This document shows positions 24,328 to 33,549 of a stretch of 64,000 nucleotides of DNA, in pieces. The stretch comes from Mangrovibacter phragmitis (lineage in GTDB: Bacteria; Pseudomonadota; Gammaproteobacteria; Enterobacterales; Enterobacteriaceae), in NCBI RefSeq assembly GCF_001655675.1, contig NZ_LYRP01000033.1, forward strand, positions 62,001 to 126,000. Reading direction: 5' to 3'. How positions within the stretch are numbered: position 1 is the first letter of the stretch; the number at the start of each line of letters is the position of its first letter. Below the pieces are notes generated by a model. It saw only the letters and a program-made list of their open reading frames with translations. It had not been told where the DNA came from and did no database searches. The position numbers were made by a program, and so were the translations under genes.

Positions 24328-25008
24328 ATGATACAAGAAATTGATATAGCAAAGCGTTATAAAGGTCTGCTTAATAGTTCTGAACTCTCAGGGCATAATA
24401 GTAATGGTCGTTGTTATGGTATGAGTCTTAAGTGGATAACTGATAGTTTAGATGGCATGATTAGCACTGCAGCGAATCGTAATCAAGGTTTTAGCTTAAG
24501 TGCGCTTGAGGATTTTTATATTTACGCAAATATGGTTCAGTCAACTATACATAATGGTGTTGGCCTGGAGACAGCTTGCAAAACACTGGACTCTTATCAT
24601 CTTCTGAATGGTAAAACCAATAAATTTAATAAAGCCGTAATAAGATATAATTTGATCAGAGGGATGGGTATTTCAGATAAACTGGATAATCTGATTAAAA
24701 GGCCTGAAGGGAATGCTGGCGAAGCAATTCTGTTAATAACACATGATAAAGGGCATGCATATGAGTCTCTTCATGCAACTGCTTTAATATGTGATGGTAA
24801 AAAAGTGTATTATTTTAACCCTAATCGAGGGGTTTTTCTTATGGAATCACATGATAATCTACAAACAATATTGAAGCATTTGAAAACAAATTTTCACCAT
24901 GATCAATGCACATCATATGGCATTGCTTCAATGCTAATTAATCTGTCTGATAAATCTGGTATTAGACCATTAGATATCGTTCACTCCCATAATCAATGGG
25001 TTATTTGA
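24328..25008 (+). CDS. YopT-type (peptidase C58) cysteine protease-like protein (226 aa)
   Basis: This is a probable cysteine protease of the YopT/AvrPphB clan. The catalytic Cys29 lies in NGRCYGMSLKWI, matching the family's G-x-C-x-x-[LM]-[SA]-x-x-W block. The catalytic His149 is in SLHATALICDGKKVYYF and the third residue is Asn164 in FNPNRGVFL, where YopT and AvrPphB have Asp (FDPNxG); Asn can serve in this role, as in papain. Known members are type III effectors that cleave prenylated Rho GTPases or plant kinases, or are toxin domains. No secretion genes are in the window, no signal peptide is seen, and no immunity gene follows. It is AT-rich, like its neighbour 119 bp upstream, so the two were probably acquired together. 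Confidence 0.7.
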   Translation: MIQEIDIAKRYKGLLNSSELSGHNSNGRCYGMSLKWITDSLDGMISTAANRNQGFSLSALEDFYIYANMVQSTIHNGVGLETACKTLDSYHLLNGKTNKFNKAVIRYNLIRGMGISDKLDNLIKRPEGNAGEAILLITHDKGHAYESLHATALICDGKKVYYFNPNRGVFLMESHDNLQTILKHLKTNFHHDQCTSYGIASMLINLSDKSGIRPLDIVHSHNQWVI

Positions 25009-25058
25009 ACGTTAGTTATCCCCGGTAATAAAACCATTCTTATATTGTTTAAGATTCT

Positions 25059-25078
25059 CCCCATCGTAAGTGATGGGG
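25059..25078. terminator. Small GC-rich hairpin after the YopT-like gene
   Basis: CCCCATC (25059-25065) pairs with GATGGGG (25072-25078) around GTAAGT. It lies 50 bp past the stop codon, with no T-tract. Confidence 0.4.
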
Positions 25079-25096
25079 GATATCAGTCCTCAATGT

Positions 25097-25127
25097 AAAA
25101 CACCAGATGGTATTCATCTGGTGTTTT
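25097..25127. terminator. Bidirectional terminator between the YopT-like gene and hemB
   Basis: AAAACACCAGATG (25097-25109) and CATCTGGTGTTTT (25115-25127) are perfect 13-bp arms around GTATT, with A-run and T-run at the outer ends. It serves hemB on the minus strand and the islet gene on the plus strand. Confidence 0.85.
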
Positions 25128-25161
25128 ATAGGGAAATATAGCCAGTCAGTATCTGATCCGG

Positions 25162-26139
25162 TTACAGAATTTTCTTCTCTGCCAGATCCAGCGCGAAATA
25201 GCTGAGAATGACATCAGCACCAGCACGCTTGATTGCTCCCAGGCTTTCCAGTACCACGTTTTCTTCGTTAATTGCTCCGGCAAGTGCGGCCAGCTTAATC
25301 ATCGCGTATTCGCCGCTCACCTGGTAGGCGGCCAGTGGTAGCGTGGTACGTTCGCGAATATCACGCACAATATCCAGATACGGGCCCGCGGGTTTTACCA
25401 TCAGCGCATCTGCGCCTTCTGCTTCATCCAGCAGAGATTCACGAATGGCTTCACGGCGGTTTAACGGGTTCATTTGGTAGGTTTTACGGTCCCCTTTCAG
25501 GGCTGTACCCGCTGCTTCACGGAACGGGCCGTAAAATGACGAAGCAAACTTAGTAGAATAGGCCATGATAGCGGTTTCACTGAAACCGGCAGCGTCCAGT
25601 GCCTGGCGAATGGCTTTTACCTGGCCGTCCATTGCAGCTGACGGGGCGATAAAATCAGCTCCCGCAGCAGCAGCAACCACTGCTTGTTTGCCGAGGTTTA
25701 CCAGGGTTGCATCGTTATCCACCCCGTGGTCGCACAGCACACCGCAGTGGCCGTGGCTGGTGTATTCACAAAAGCAGGTATCAGACATCACTACCATTTC
25801 CGGTACTGTGGATTTGCAGATACGTGACATCCTGGCGACCAGGCCATTTTCATTCCAGGTATCGCTACCTGTGGCATCTGTATGGTGAGAAATACCAAAG
25901 GTCATCACACCACGAATACCGGCTTTGGCAATACGCTCAATTTCATAAGCAAGGCGTTTTTCCGGGATGCGCACTACACCAGGCATGGCTTCAATCGGAG
26001 TGTAATCATCCAGGCCTTCTTCAACAAATATTGGCAGAATCAGATCATTGCGGGTCAGTGTGGTTTCTTCGAACATGGCCCGAACGGCAGGTGATTTGCG
26101 TAACCGACGCGGGCGGTTAGCCAGATTAAATTCAGACAT
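25162..26139 (-). CDS. hemB: Delta-aminolevulinic acid dehydratase (porphobilinogen synthase)
   Basis: This enzyme condenses two 5-aminolevulinate molecules to porphobilinogen, the second committed step of haem and sirohaem synthesis, in the cytoplasm. Its 325 residues match the E. coli enzyme closely. The zinc cysteines are in [16 protein letters not shown]; the two active-site lysines are in [13 protein letters not shown] and [12 protein letters not shown]. It starts at 26139 ([23 protein letters not shown] cut here to its first part [10 protein letters not shown]). It is followed by a strong bidirectional terminator that separates it from the AT-rich islet. In E. coli hemB also lies near ampH and sbmA, so this marks the start of conserved backbone. 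Confidence 0.97.
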   Translation of the reverse strand: MSEFNLANRPRRLRKSPAVRAMFEETTLTRNDLILPIFVEEGLDDYTPIEAMPGVVRIPEKRLAYEIERIAKAGIRGVMTFGISHHTDATGSDTWNENGLVARMSRICKSTVPEMVVMSDTCFCEYTSHGHCGVLCDHGVDNDATLVNLGKQAVVAAAAGADFIAPSAAMDGQVKAIRQALDAAGFSETAIMAYSTKFASSFYGPFREAAGTALKGDRKTYQMNPLNRREAIRESLLDEAEGADALMVKPAGPYLDIVRDIRERTTLPLAAYQVSGEYAMIKLAALAGAINEENVVLESLGAIKRAGADVILSYFALDLAEKKIL

Positions 26140-26213
26140 AGTGCTTTCTGCTCTTCATCGTTGTTATCAGTGATGCCAGTATACCTGAATGGCAAATGGT
26201 TATTTTACGATTC

Positions 26214-26240
26214 GCGCCCACAACAACTGTATGTGGGCGC
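26214..26240 (-). terminator. Hairpin after ampH
   Basis: GCGCCCACA (26214-26222) pairs with TGTGGGCGC (26232-26240). It lies just beyond the ampH stop on the minus strand; the tail is only weakly U-rich. Confidence 0.55.
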
Positions 26241-26248
26241 CGATAGCG

Positions 26249-27406
26249 TCAGGATGACGGGATAACCAGCGGTTTGTTATTGCTCAGCGCGGCAACCAAA
26301 TCGTTTACGCCATCACTCATATTGGTAAAGCGGGTTGATGCAGAACGGGTTACTACCACAAATACACCAATGTTCTCTTGTGGGTTCATCGCAATATAAG
26401 TAATAAAACCACCTGCACCCCCGGTTTTTTGAATAATTCCCGGCCGGCCATCTTTGGGCGCCATATAAACCCAGCCTAAACCCAGCGCATCTGCTTTACC
26501 AGGAACATCCATCCCAACCAGGCGGGTTAACTGCGCGCGTTGATAAATCAGCGTTTGCATTCTGTCTGCCTGTGCAGAGCGGTGGTAGATATCAGAGGAT
26601 AAAAATTGCTGCATCCAGCGCATCATATCCGCCGGTGTTGAATACACGCCTCCACTACCAATGGCCGCCAGGGTGTTATTGCACGGACTGGCACTTTTTT
26701 CGGCCACCATTAACCTTCTGCACTGGTCTGGTGAAGGCGTGTAAGTGGTGTCTTTCATGCCGAGTGGGCGAGTAATGTAAGCGTCGAACAGTGAAACCCA
26801 GGATTGCCCGGCCGCGCGGGACAGCGCGTCAGCCAGCAGGTCAAACCCCAGGTTTGAATAAGCAGCCACGCTACCTGGTGTGACTTTCAGGCTGGCATGC
26901 GACAACCAGTTCCAGCGTTGGGAATAAGTCGGCCAGACAAATACCGGGCGGTGCGCGGCTCCCCCGGGCTGTTCGCGCGGCAAACCACTGGTATGGGTCG
27001 CCAGGTTTTCCAGCGTAATAGGAACGCCATTGTGACTAGGTACAGCATCACCGGCAGGGGCGTATTTTTTTAGCGGGTCATTGAGTTTCACCACCCCTTG
27101 TTCCGCCAGTTTAACCAGCATTTCACTGGTCATCAGTTTGGTCAGCGAAGCAATGCGAATAACCGAATCCAGTTGAGGCCGGACATTACTGCCAGGCCTT
27201 GTCTCACCGAAGCTACGAAAAACCCGCTGATTTCCGTCAATTACCACCATAGCCATGCCAGTGGCGGAGGTACCGTAGTAAATCAGGTTGGCGTAACGGT
27301 CAACAATATCTGCTGTGAGCAGTGGGTCGGGTGATGAGCTGGCTTTCACTACCAGCGGTTGTAATGACATCAATAATGCCGTAACGGCAAACAGACAACG
27401 TTTCAA
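26249..27406 (-). CDS. ampH: D-alanyl-D-alanine carboxypeptidase/endopeptidase AmpH
   Basis: This is a periplasmic class C beta-lactamase-fold penicillin-binding protein that trims and recycles peptidoglycan (DD-carboxypeptidase and DD-endopeptidase). It has a signal peptide, then the active-site SLTK in VIRIASLTKLMTSE, the YSN motif (AAYSNLGFDLLADAL) and KTG in IIQKTGGAGGFITY. The sequence is highly similar to E. coli AmpH throughout (SPDQCRRLMVAE, CNNTLAAIGSGGVYSTP). I prefer the TTG start at 27406, because CAGGG precedes it and the E. coli protein begins at the equivalent MKR; a GTG eight codons upstream (27430) is the alternative. Confidence 0.93.
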   Translation of the reverse strand: MKRCLFAVTALLMSLQPLVVKASSSPDPLLTADIVDRYANLIYYGTSATGMAMVVIDGNQRVFRSFGETRPGSNVRPQLDSVIRIASLTKLMTSEMLVKLAEQGVVKLNDPLKKYAPAGDAVPSHNGVPITLENLATHTSGLPREQPGGAAHRPVFVWPTYSQRWNWLSHASLKVTPGSVAAYSNLGFDLLADALSRAAGQSWVSLFDAYITRPLGMKDTTYTPSPDQCRRLMVAEKSASPCNNTLAAIGSGGVYSTPADMMRWMQQFLSSDIYHRSAQADRMQTLIYQRAQLTRLVGMDVPGKADALGLGWVYMAPKDGRPGIIQKTGGAGGFITYIAMNPQENIGVFVVVTRSASTRFTNMSDGVNDLVAALSNNKPLVIPSS

Positions 27407-27592
27407 GGTGAACCCTGCGTGTAAAACCACTCAATAATATGGGTATTTATACTACTTCTGGCACATGTGCAAAGTGTTAAATGCAAATCATTGTCAACCG
27501 CCTGGTTTTCAGGTTATTCGCTCACTTTGTATGGCGCTGTGTTTGGCGATTTGTGCTGTGGTAGTATCTTTGTTTTTCTGGGGAAAATGGCA

Positions 27593-28123
27593 ATGGTACA
27601 GCAGCGAGTAGTCATGGTGGTCGACATGCAGTTGGGGGTGTTTGCAACGCAGCGTGTGGCGCGAGACATCTGTTGCCAGCGTATTAATCAACTGATTGAT
27701 GCCGCTGAACAGGTGATTTTCATTCAACATGCGGAAGCAGACATGCAGCCAGGTACAGAAGCCTTTGAAGTACTTCCGGAACTTCATCAACCCACATCGG
27801 CATTACGGGTAACGAAAACAGCCTGTGATGCCTTCTGGCGTACTTCTCTGGCCCAGGAGCTGGAAGCCGCTGGCATTACCGGGTTTGTCGTGTGCGGATG
27901 CGCCACTGATTATTGTGTCGATGCGACAATAAAGCGCGCTGCCGGCCTTGGGTACCGTGTAACAGTGGCAGAAGATGCGCATACCACGGCAAACCGCCCT
28001 GCGGCAAATGCACAGGTGCTGATTGCCCATCACAATGATGTCTGGCGTAATTTTACTGTGCCGGGTAACCCGGTGCTGGTTCAGCCCGTCGCCAGCATCC
28101 TGGAACAATGGGCCGGGGCGTGA
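27593..28123 (+). CDS. Isochorismatase-family cysteine hydrolase (176 aa)
   Basis: This is a small alpha/beta hydrolase of the isochorismatase-like group. The catalytic triad is visible: Asp in VVMVVDMQLGVF, Lys in LRVTKTACDAFW and the nucleophile Cys in GCATDYCVDATIKRA. Relatives include nicotinamidases, ureidoacrylate and other amidohydrolases; the substrate here is unknown. The frame is open much further upstream, but the ATG at 27593, with GGGGAA eight bases before it, gives the normal family N-terminus; an ATG two codons earlier is too close to that site. It is oriented toward sbmA, 145 bp downstream, and may be co-transcribed with it. Confidence 0.85.
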   Translation: MVQQRVVMVVDMQLGVFATQRVARDICCQRINQLIDAAEQVIFIQHAEADMQPGTEAFEVLPELHQPTSALRVTKTACDAFWRTSLAQELEAAGITGFVVCGCATDYCVDATIKRAAGLGYRVTVAEDAHTTANRPAANAQVLIAHHNDVWRNFTVPGNPVLVQPVASILEQWAGA

Positions 28124-28267
28124 TTTTGTCAATCGGTTTCATGCTTTGAAACAAGTTTTGCAACGCCCGGGTAGTAGAAAGCGTTATGGTTAATGGAGAC
28201 GGAAATCCGGCCAGCGTCGCAGTAAGCAATAGCCCGATAACGAGACGTTATTTTCAGGAGTTTTTTC

Positions 28268-29485
28268 ATGTTCAAGTCTTTTTTTCCCAGACCGGCAGCC
28301 TTTTTTCTGTCGGCTTTTATCTGGGTGATGATAGCAGTTATTTTCTGGCAGGCTGGTGGGGAGCGTTGGCTGGAGCATTTGGCCGGGGCCACAAATAACG
28401 TACCGATTAGTGCCGCGCGTTTCTGGTCCGGGAGCTATCTGGTGTTTTATGCTTACTACTTGTTTTGCGTGGGCGCCTTTGCTGTGGTGTGGTTTAAAAT
28501 CAGCCCGCATCGCTGGCAATACTGGTCCATTCTTGGTTCTGCTTTAATTGTCTTTGTTACCTGGTTTCTGGTGGAAGTCAGTGTGGCTATTAACGCCTGG
28601 TACCAGCCATTTTATGACTTGATCCAGCGTGCACTGGCAAAACCTAATTCCGTGCCTATCCATCAGTTTTATCATGAGGTGGGGGTTTTTCTGGGGATCG
28701 CGCTGATAGCAGTGGTAGTGGGAGTGCTGAATAACTTCTTTATCAGCCACTATGTGTTCCGCTGGCGTAGTGCCATGAACGAACACTATATGGAACACTG
28801 GCAGCGCCTGCGCCATATTGAAGGGGCTGCACAGCGTGTGCAGGAAGATACCATGCGCTTTGCCTCGACACTGGAAGATATGGGCGTCAGCCTGATTAAC
28901 GCCATTATGACTCTGATTGCTTTCCTGCCTGTGCTGGTGGCGCTATCTCCCCATGTAAAGGAGTTCCCTATTGTGGGGGAAATTCCTTATGGCCTGGTGA
29001 TCGCGGCAATTGTCTGGTCCTTGTTTGGTACCGGTCTTTTGGCTCTGGTTGGGATAAAATTACCGGGGCTTGCGTTCAAAAACCAGCGCGTCGAAGCGGC
29101 TTACCGAAAAGAACTGGTGTATGGCGAAGACGACAACATGCGCGCAACACCACCCACGGTTAAAGATCTGTATGCAGGGGTGCGTAAAAACTATTTCCGC
29201 CTCTATTTCCACTATATGTACTTTAATATTGTGCGTATTCTTTACCTGCAGGTAGATACGGTCTTTGGTATTTTCCTGCTATTTCCTTCGATTGCCGCGG
29301 GCACTATTACGCTGGGGCTGATGACGCAGATTACCAATGTGTTCGGACAAGTTCGTGGCGCATTCCAGTATTTAATCAGTTCCTGGACAACCCTGGTAGA
29401 ATTGATGTCAATTTATAAGCGTCTGCGCAGTTTTGAGCGGGAGCTGGATAATATTCCGGGGCCGGAGGAAGTGGAAGTGGCCTGA
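28268..29485 (+). CDS. sbmA: Peptide antibiotic transporter SbmA
   Basis: This is an inner-membrane homodimeric transporter (SbmA/BacA family) that uses the proton gradient to import microcin B17, bleomycin, proline-rich antimicrobial peptides and similar molecules. Its 405 residues equal the usual length. The sequence follows E. coli SbmA almost position by position ([56 protein letters not shown]). There are about seven or eight helices and no ATPase domain. In E. coli the lipoprotein gene yaiW follows it; here yaiW is missing and a terminator follows directly. Confidence 0.96.
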   Translation: MFKSFFPRPAAFFLSAFIWVMIAVIFWQAGGERWLEHLAGATNNVPISAARFWSGSYLVFYAYYLFCVGAFAVVWFKISPHRWQYWSILGSALIVFVTWFLVEVSVAINAWYQPFYDLIQRALAKPNSVPIHQFYHEVGVFLGIALIAVVVGVLNNFFISHYVFRWRSAMNEHYMEHWQRLRHIEGAAQRVQEDTMRFASTLEDMGVSLINAIMTLIAFLPVLVALSPHVKEFPIVGEIPYGLVIAAIVWSLFGTGLLALVGIKLPGLAFKNQRVEAAYRKELVYGEDDNMRATPPTVKDLYAGVRKNYFRLYFHYMYFNIVRILYLQVDTVFGIFLLFPSIAAGTITLGLMTQITNVFGQVRGAFQYLISSWTTLVELMSIYKRLRSFERELDNIPGPEEVEVA

Positions 29486-29499
29486 CAGTCTGTTGCTGA

Positions 29500-29526
29500 T
29501 TGCCGGGAGCACATCACTCCCGGCAA
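29500..29526. terminator. Bidirectional terminator between sbmA and yaiY
   Basis: TTGCCGGGAG (29500-29509) pairs with CTCCCGGCAA (29517-29526), followed by GAAAAATT. It lies between convergent stop codons. Confidence 0.75.
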
Positions 29527-29532
29527 GAAAAA

Positions 29533-29829
29533 TTACAGATGGCGTAGTTTAAACACCAGCGCCAGTACCGCCAGAATAAAACCGACAGCCAGCACAGGCA
29601 CTAACCCAAAAATAGTGCTGACCAGCATACTCATTTCAATAACCGGCCCGTCTGCCTGGTTGTTTGTTTGTAGCAAGTGTTCAAAAATACCTTGCGAGTG
29701 AGACAACATATTGAGTAAGTGTGAACCTACCCAGAAACAAAATAATACGAAAACTGCATAAGCAATATTCCCGGGCAGCGTTGTTTTAGGGCGAGCCCGG
29801 GGCAGGTTACGAATTGGCAGGTCTGTCAT
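29533..29829 (-). CDS. yaiY: Inner membrane protein YaiY (DUF2755)
   Basis: This 98-residue membrane protein has two helices. PGNIAYAVFVLFCFWVGSHLLNML and STIFGLVPVLAVGFILAVLALVF match E. coli YaiY. The function is unknown. The longer frame adds 29 residues, but AAGAAGGTG before the ATG at 29829 and the E. coli length (102) support this start. It lies divergent to yaiZ, as in E. coli. Confidence 0.88.
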   Translation of the reverse strand: MTDLPIRNLPRARPKTTLPGNIAYAVFVLFCFWVGSHLLNMLSHSQGIFEHLLQTNNQADGPVIEMSMLVSTIFGLVPVLAVGFILAVLALVFKLRHL

Positions 29830-30085
29830 AGTGCACCTTCTTGCCGTAATTGTTACGCGCATGGCTAATACTGAGAAAGTACCGAGAGTGTTGCAGCAAG
29901 GTGTCATGCCGGACATCAGAATAGTGATAATTGAGTTGCAGAATAATCCTGGTTTTTACAGACTGTAATACTTGTCATCTTTCTGTGCTTTTGGCAGAGC
30001 GTCTCTACAGCGCGACACACTACACAGACTGGTTGTGCAAAATATTGGATAATGAATGTTTATTGGGTAATGGAGCCTGTTGTGT

Positions 30086-30310
30086 ATGACTCTGAGTACG
30101 AAACTTCGCCGTGACTGGCACTATTATGTGTTCGCTATTGGGCTGATTTTTATTCTCAATGGTGTGATAGGAGTGGCCGGTTTTCCCACTGAAGGGTGGA
30201 AAAGTTATGCTGTGGGGCTGGTTACCTGGGTTATCAGTTTCTGGCTTGCGGGGAAAATTATTCGCCGCCACCCGCAGGCAGCGGCAGAAGAACATGATGA
30301 AAGCAATTAA
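30086..30310 (+). CDS. yaiZ: Small inner membrane protein YaiZ (DUF2754)
   Basis: This 74-residue protein has two helices: [21 protein letters not shown] and [18 protein letters not shown], nearly identical to E. coli YaiZ. No function is known. The ATG at 30086, with GGAG ten bases upstream, is preferred over a TTG two codons earlier. Its stop overlaps the convergent ddlA stop by 4 bp. Confidence 0.88.
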   Translation: MTLSTKLRRDWHYYVFAIGLIFILNGVIGVAGFPTEGWKSYAVGLVTWVISFWLAGKIIRRHPQAAAEEHDESN

Positions 30311-31407
30311 TGCGCAACGCTGCTTTTCAGTGCATTGTCTTGTTGGTGGCGTTCCAGAGCCAGTTCTATCAGGCGGGTGATCAACGCCTGGTAGCTTAAC
30401 CCGCTGGCCTGCCACAATTTGGGGTACATGCTGATATTGGTAAAACCAGGCAACGTGTTTATTTCATTAATGATGACCTGGTTATCTGGTGTCAGAAAAA
30501 CATCCACTCGCGCCATACCGAGGCAATCCAGAGCCTGGTAAGCTTTTACAGCAATAGTGCGGATATTATCGCTGACTTCTTCAGGAAGCGCTGCCGGGAC
30601 AACAACTTCAGCACCCTTGTCATCAATGTATTTTGTGTCGTAAGAGTAAAATGCACTTTTCACGACAATTTCACCGCATACGCTGGCCTGTGGGTCACCA
30701 TTCCCCAGTACAGCACACTCAATTTCTCGCCCTTTAATGCCTTGTTCAACGACAACTTTGTGGTCGAATTCAAAAGCAAGTTCTGTGGCTATGATGAATT
30801 CGGCTTCGCTGGTCACTTTGCTGACGCCGACAGAGGACCCCTGGTTAGCCGGTTTAACAAACATCGGTAAACCAAATTGCCGTTCCAGTGTCTGGAAATC
30901 ATAGCGATGACGATTGGTGCGGGTCAGTGTGACAAACGGCGCAATTTTTAACCCGGCATCACGCAGGAGGCGTTTGGTAACGTCTTTGTCCATGCACATG
31001 GCGGAACCCAGTACACTGGAACCGACAAAAGGCAGATTTGCCATGCGCAACATGCCCTGCAATGAGCCATCTTCGCCTAACGTGCCGTGAACTATTGGGA
31101 AAATCACGTCAATCTGGCCCAGAGAATGTGCGCTGTCAGAGTCTATCAGCTGGTTTTGCTCAATTCCCGGTACCAGTGCCACATTTTTATCTGAACGGTT
31201 CAGGGCGATTAACGCCGGGTTGTTTGCATTCAGGAGGTAGCTGGATGCATCGTTAATATGCCACTGTCCTTGCTTATCAATACCCAGAAGGACAACGTCG
31301 AATTTTGTTTTATCAATGGCGTCGACGATATTTTTTGCCGACTGAAGGGACACTTCATGCTCGGAAGATTTGCCACCAAACACGATCCCCACACGTAACT
31401 TTGCCAT
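30307..31407 (-). CDS. ddlA: D-alanine--D-alanine ligase A
   Basis: This is an ATP-grasp enzyme that joins two D-alanines for peptidoglycan precursor synthesis in the cytoplasm. Motifs are [18 protein letters not shown] at the N-terminus, [15 protein letters not shown], the ATP-grasp block [18 protein letters not shown] and the metal-binding end [20 protein letters not shown] with [13 protein letters not shown]. The length (366) matches DdlA rather than the shorter DdlB (306). The start at 31407 ([12 protein letters not shown]), with CAGGAATG upstream, is preferred over an ATG three codons before. Confidence 0.96.
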   Translation of the reverse strand: MAKLRVGIVFGGKSSEHEVSLQSAKNIVDAIDKTKFDVVLLGIDKQGQWHINDASSYLLNANNPALIALNRSDKNVALVPGIEQNQLIDSDSAHSLGQIDVIFPIVHGTLGEDGSLQGMLRMANLPFVGSSVLGSAMCMDKDVTKRLLRDAGLKIAPFVTLTRTNRHRYDFQTLERQFGLPMFVKPANQGSSVGVSKVTSEAEFIIATELAFEFDHKVVVEQGIKGREIECAVLGNGDPQASVCGEIVVKSAFYSYDTKYIDDKGAEVVVPAALPEEVSDNIRTIAVKAYQALDCLGMARVDVFLTPDNQVIINEINTLPGFTNISMYPKLWQASGLSYQALITRLIELALERHQQDNALKSSVAH

Positions 31408-31416
31408 GTCGCACAT

Positions 31417-31733
31417 TCCTGAGGCTTATCAAAAACGACACCATATCATGCTGGCGAGGTGGATTCATGTGCTTCATGAACAGGAAGTGAAAAGGGGAAC
31501 AAAGTGCTGTTGTTTTGTCCATTTTTTCATCGAAAAAAACGGCGATTTGTACCGAATGAGATGCTGTATGGGTAGCATACCTGCATATGGGTTGCTACAT
31601 TTGTACTACAAATCACGCCTGCTACCCGATAAACCACCAAAATAATAATAACGGCATGTTATGTGAGGGCAGATGAAAAGTTCGCTGTTATGCTGGCATG
31701 ACTTGATACTCTTTATCTCACAGTGTTTTCTGT
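31417..31733. other. Intergenic region between ddlA and the MdtG-like gene, no gene seen
   Basis: This is a divergent spacer of 317 bp holding the promoters of both genes. I see no convincing consensus promoter, operator or ORF. An imperfect repeat GTAGCATACC...GGGTTGCTAC lies around 31571-31597. Confidence 0.4.
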
Positions 31734-32948
31734 ATGGAATCCTGGAAAGTTAACCTTATTTCAGTCTGGTTTGGCTGCTTTTTTACCGGGCTGGCGATTA
31801 GCCAGATTTTACCTTTTTTGCCGTTGTATATTTCCCAGTTGGGTGTGCATTCCCACGAAGCACTGTCGATGTGGTCCGGGTTTACGTTCAGCATTACTTT
31901 TCTGGTTTCCGCCGTTGTTGCCCCCTGGTGGGGCAGCCTTGCCGACCGTAAAGGGCGGAAGCTGATGCTACTGCGCGCATCACTGGGCATGGCTGTCACT
32001 ATTTTACTACAAGCCTTTGCCACCAATGTCTGGCAACTGTTTATTCTGCGCGGTGTGATGGGGCTGACTTCAGGCTATATTCCTAATGCTCTGGCGCTGG
32101 TTGCTTCTCAGGCTCCGCGGGAACGCAGTGGCTGGGCGATTAGTACTTTATCTACCGCCCAGATAAGCGGTGTGATAGTTGGCCCATTAATGGGTGGGAT
32201 TCTGGCGGATAACTTCGGGCTACGGCCGGTGTTTTTACTCACCTCTGCCTTGTTGATGGTCAGCTTCTTAGTGACTCTGTTTTTAATTAAAGAGCGGGCC
32301 AGGCCAGTACAAAATAAGGCTGGGCAGTTAAGTGGTAAAGCCGTATTCAAAGCACTGCCTTACCCTTTTTTGATAGTTAGTTTGTGTGTGACTACACTGG
32401 TAATTCAGCTGTGTAATGGTTCTATTGGGCCGATTCTTGCCCTGTTTATTAAGTATCTTGACCCTGGCAGTAATAATATTGCGTTTATGAGTGGGCTGAT
32501 TGCCGCTATCCCGGGTATTCCGGCTTTACTCGCCGCACCACGCCTTGGCCGCCTGGGTGACCGGATTGGCACCGATAAAATTTTAATGGGTGCGCTGGTC
32601 TTTGCCGTGGTGTTGTTTTTCTCCATGAGCTTTGTTGCTACGCCGGTGCAACTGGCTGTGCTGCGGTTTTTATTAGGCTTTGCTGATGGTGCAATGCTCC
32701 CTGCAGTGCAAACATTGCTGGTGAAATATTCCACTGAGCAGGTAACCGGGCGTATATTTGGGTATAACCAGTCATTTATGTATATGGGCAATGTCGTTGG
32801 GCCATTGATGGGAGCCAGCGTTTCGGCAATAATCGGTTTCCGCTGGGTGTTTGTTGTTACTGGTGTGGTTGTTGTACTGAATATTTTGCAGTTTGCTCTG
32901 GTGCTGCGTAAGCGAAACCAACTGGCTGCTGCCAGGCGTGAAGGTTAA
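31734..32948 (+). CDS. mdtG: MdtG-like multidrug efflux MFS transporter (404 aa)
   Basis: This is an inner-membrane drug:proton antiporter of the MFS with 12 helices. It resembles E. coli MdtG (YceE) along its length: MWSGFTFSITFLVSAVVAPW, GSLADRKGRKLMLLRASLGM, GLRPVFLLTSALL, RFLLGFADGAMLPAVQTLLV, GRIFGYNQSF. E. coli MdtG raises fosfomycin and deoxycholate resistance. In E. coli mdtG lies elsewhere (near grxB), so this may be a paralogue rather than the strict orthologue. The start has a weak ribosome site, and E. coli MdtG has about 12 more N-terminal residues. Confidence 0.75.
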   Translation: MESWKVNLISVWFGCFFTGLAISQILPFLPLYISQLGVHSHEALSMWSGFTFSITFLVSAVVAPWWGSLADRKGRKLMLLRASLGMAVTILLQAFATNVWQLFILRGVMGLTSGYIPNALALVASQAPRERSGWAISTLSTAQISGVIVGPLMGGILADNFGLRPVFLLTSALLMVSFLVTLFLIKERARPVQNKAGQLSGKAVFKALPYPFLIVSLCVTTLVIQLCNGSIGPILALFIKYLDPGSNNIAFMSGLIAAIPGIPALLAAPRLGRLGDRIGTDKILMGALVFAVVLFFSMSFVATPVQLAVLRFLLGFADGAMLPAVQTLLVKYSTEQVTGRIFGYNQSFMYMGNVVGPLMGASVSAIIGFRWVFVVTGVVVVLNILQFALVLRKRNQLAAARREG

Positions 32949-33157
32949 TCTTCTGGTGAGCCGGGGCGTTTGTGTTATGAGTTCTGTTTATCTGATGGCA
33001 TATTCGGTTTTAGGGTGCCTGAATAATCATTTATTACCATTTAAAATTATAGATTCTCCCGGCTAATTGTTGGGCCATCTACAAATAGTGTTGTTATTCT
33101 TCTAACTGGACGCACAATATAGCGAATTATTTTCGTATTCCTTCAAGGAACTGCAGC

Positions 33158-33409
33158 ATGAAAAACTTAATTGCTGATTTGCTTGTCACGCTGGCGGAGA
33201 AAGAAGACGCTACAAGGGAACTTGTAGCTCAGGTTGAAGCGCTGGAAGTGGTTGTTACCGCCCTATTGAAAGGGATGGGTGAACAACAGCGCCAGAGCGT
33301 TATTGGTAATATTGAAACAGCACTTGATGACCTTCGTCCGGGGGAGAATATACCCGACCAGAATATTGATTTGCTGAGCCAGAATATAAAAAAAATATTG
33401 CATTATTAA
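33158..33409 (+). CDS. iraP: Anti-adapter protein IraP
   Basis: This is a small coiled-coil protein that binds RssB and so stabilises the stress sigma factor RpoS, mainly on phosphate starvation. Its 83 residues begin MKNLIADLLVTLAEKEDATRELVAQVEALE, quoted here only in part (MKNLIADLLVTLAEKED), closely matching E. coli IraP (86 residues), and include the leucine-rich helix QVEALEVVVTALLKGM. AAGGAACTG precedes the ATG. As in E. coli it lies before phoA, which makes sense as both respond to phosphate shortage. Confidence 0.9.
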   Translation: MKNLIADLLVTLAEKEDATRELVAQVEALEVVVTALLKGMGEQQRQSVIGNIETALDDLRPGENIPDQNIDLLSQNIKKILHY

Positions 33410-33471
33410 GTTTTTTTCTGGTTTTTACCTCTGCTGGAGCGAATCAAGCCTTGATGGCCTTTGTTATATAT

Positions 33472-33489
33472 TTGTCATGGCGCTGTCAT
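33472..33489 (+). promoter_or_regulatory. Pho box (PhoB binding site) of phoA
   Basis: TTGTCAT-GGCG-CTGTCAT matches the PhoB repeat pair CTGTCAT-N4-CTGTCAT at 13 of 14 conserved positions. Ten bases later comes TATTGT (33500-33505) as -10, exactly the spacing of the E. coli phoA promoter. Confidence 0.85.
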
Positions 33490-33549
33490 AATGATTAATT
33501 ATTGTCTCGCTGTATTGCAAAAGGTAAATAATTTTACAAGGAGAGACAA

